Part shown: in pieces, positions 14,484-14,827 of the stretch
How the letters are laid out: every line of letters starts with the position of its first letter
Position numbering within the stretch: position 1 is the first letter of the stretch
Assembly (NCBI GenBank): GCA_009774465.1
Contig: VSNT01000097.1
Span: 1 to 14,827, forward strand
Reading direction: 5' to 3'
Origin: Lachnospiraceae bacterium
GTDB taxonomy: Bacteria > Bacillota_A > Clostridia > Lachnospirales > Lachnospiraceae
DNA length: 14,827 nt
The notes under the pieces: generated by a model
What the model was told of the DNA's origin: nothing
The model's input: the letters and a program-made list of their open reading frames with translations, nothing else
Databases searched by the model: none
Translations under genes and position numbers: made by a program

Positions 14484-14495
14484 TCTTATTATAAT
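14467..14495 (+). promoter_or_regulatory. Near-consensus promoter for zapA inside the ruvB 3' end
   Basis: TTGAAA (14467-14472), exactly 17 bases, then TATAAT (14490-14495): 11 of 12 consensus matches. The -35 lies in the last codons of ruvB and the -10 just after its stop. Predicted start about 14502, leaving a leader of about 54 nt before zapA. Confidence 0.75.
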
Positions 14496-14555
14496 AGAAC
14501 TTGTATAGTTGTCCAAAGAGAAACCATATATCTTGTATGTAAAGGGGTGGCCTTG

Positions 14556-14827
14556 ATGTCAGTTAAGACAGATACGGAAGTAATTATCGGCGGAAAAGTA
14601 TTTACGCTGAGTGGATATGAAAGTGAAGAATATCTGCAGAAGGTAGCTTCTTATATTAATAATAAAATGACGGAATATGGAAAAGTTCAGTCATTTAAAA
14701 GGCAGCCGCTTGACACACAAAATGTTCTTCTCCAGCTTAATATTGCAGATGATTATTTTAAGGCAAAAAAGCAGATCGGGCTGCTGGAAGAAGAAATTCA
14801 GGGAAAAGAAAAGGAATTATATAATTT
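14556..14827 (+). CDS. zapA: Cell division protein ZapA, 3'-truncated by window
   Basis: Small cytoplasmic protein that cross-links FtsZ filaments at the division site. About 90 residues are visible and the frame is open at the window edge. The N-terminal head shows TEVIIGGKVFTLSGYESEEY in pattern, followed by YINNKM and LLQLNIADDYFKA, typical of the ZapA globular domain. From about residue 70 the sequence becomes a charged coiled-coil (KKQIGLLEEEIQGKEKE). ATG at 14556 has a G-rich SD (AAAGGGG, 14541-14547); TTG at 14553 is a less likely start. A strong promoter lies 60 bases upstream, so it need not depend on the ruvAB transcript. Confidence 0.85.
   Translation, partial: MSVKTDTEVIIGGKVFTLSGYESEEYLQKVASYINNKMTEYGKVQSFKRQPLDTQNVLLQLNIADDYFKAKKQIGLLEEEIQGKEKELYN

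Overview
The window looks like a chromosomal segment from a Gram-positive anaerobe of the Clostridia, most likely a Lachnospiraceae relative. This rests on protein style (a MetH without a reactivation domain, a NusG-domain-II/Gx-transporter pair next to ruvAB, an archaeal-type LeuC/LeuD pair), purine-rich Shine-Dalgarno (SD) sites and AT-leaning housekeeping promoters. Genes cover almost everything, no gene-free stretch reaches 300 bases, and I see no mobile element, CRISPR array, tRNA or rRNA.

Left part (1-6579): the 3' part of metH, a small single-pass membrane protein, ilvB, two consecutive ilvN paralogues and ilvC, all on the + strand, closed by a clear intrinsic terminator. ilvB and the ilvNs make acetolactate from pyruvate and ilvC converts it towards valine and leucine. 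The first four genes are closely spaced. A good extended -10 promoter overlaps the stop of the first ilvN, so ilvN2-ilvC can be transcribed alone. The predicted 5' leader of that transcript holds three near-28-nt tandem repeats, each with an SD-like core; the first two are followed by their complements. They can form two mutually exclusive hairpin sets, one leaving the ilvN2 SD free and one burying it in a perfect 10-bp stem. A shorter cousin of the design (two 15-nt hairpin repeats, then the true SD) lies before ilvC. This is the most unusual content of the window.

Middle (6639-9560): a cytoplasmic asparaginase-family protein, then leuC-leuD (isopropylmalate isomerase) behind a candidate promoter carrying the same TGTTAAAAT extended -10 as the ilvN2 promoter. 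leuA, leuB and ilvD are not in the window.

Right part (9667-14827): a membrane-anchored SurA/PrsA-like protein ending at a bidirectional terminator; a convergent histidine phosphatase on the - strand; then a divergent promoter region driving a NusG-domain-II protein, a Gx-transporter-family membrane protein, ruvA and ruvB. The first of these genes starts at the predicted transcription start, so its mRNA may be leaderless. Its neighbours are tightly coupled (17-base and 4-base ATGA overlaps). A near-consensus promoter inside the 3' end of ruvB precedes a truncated zapA.
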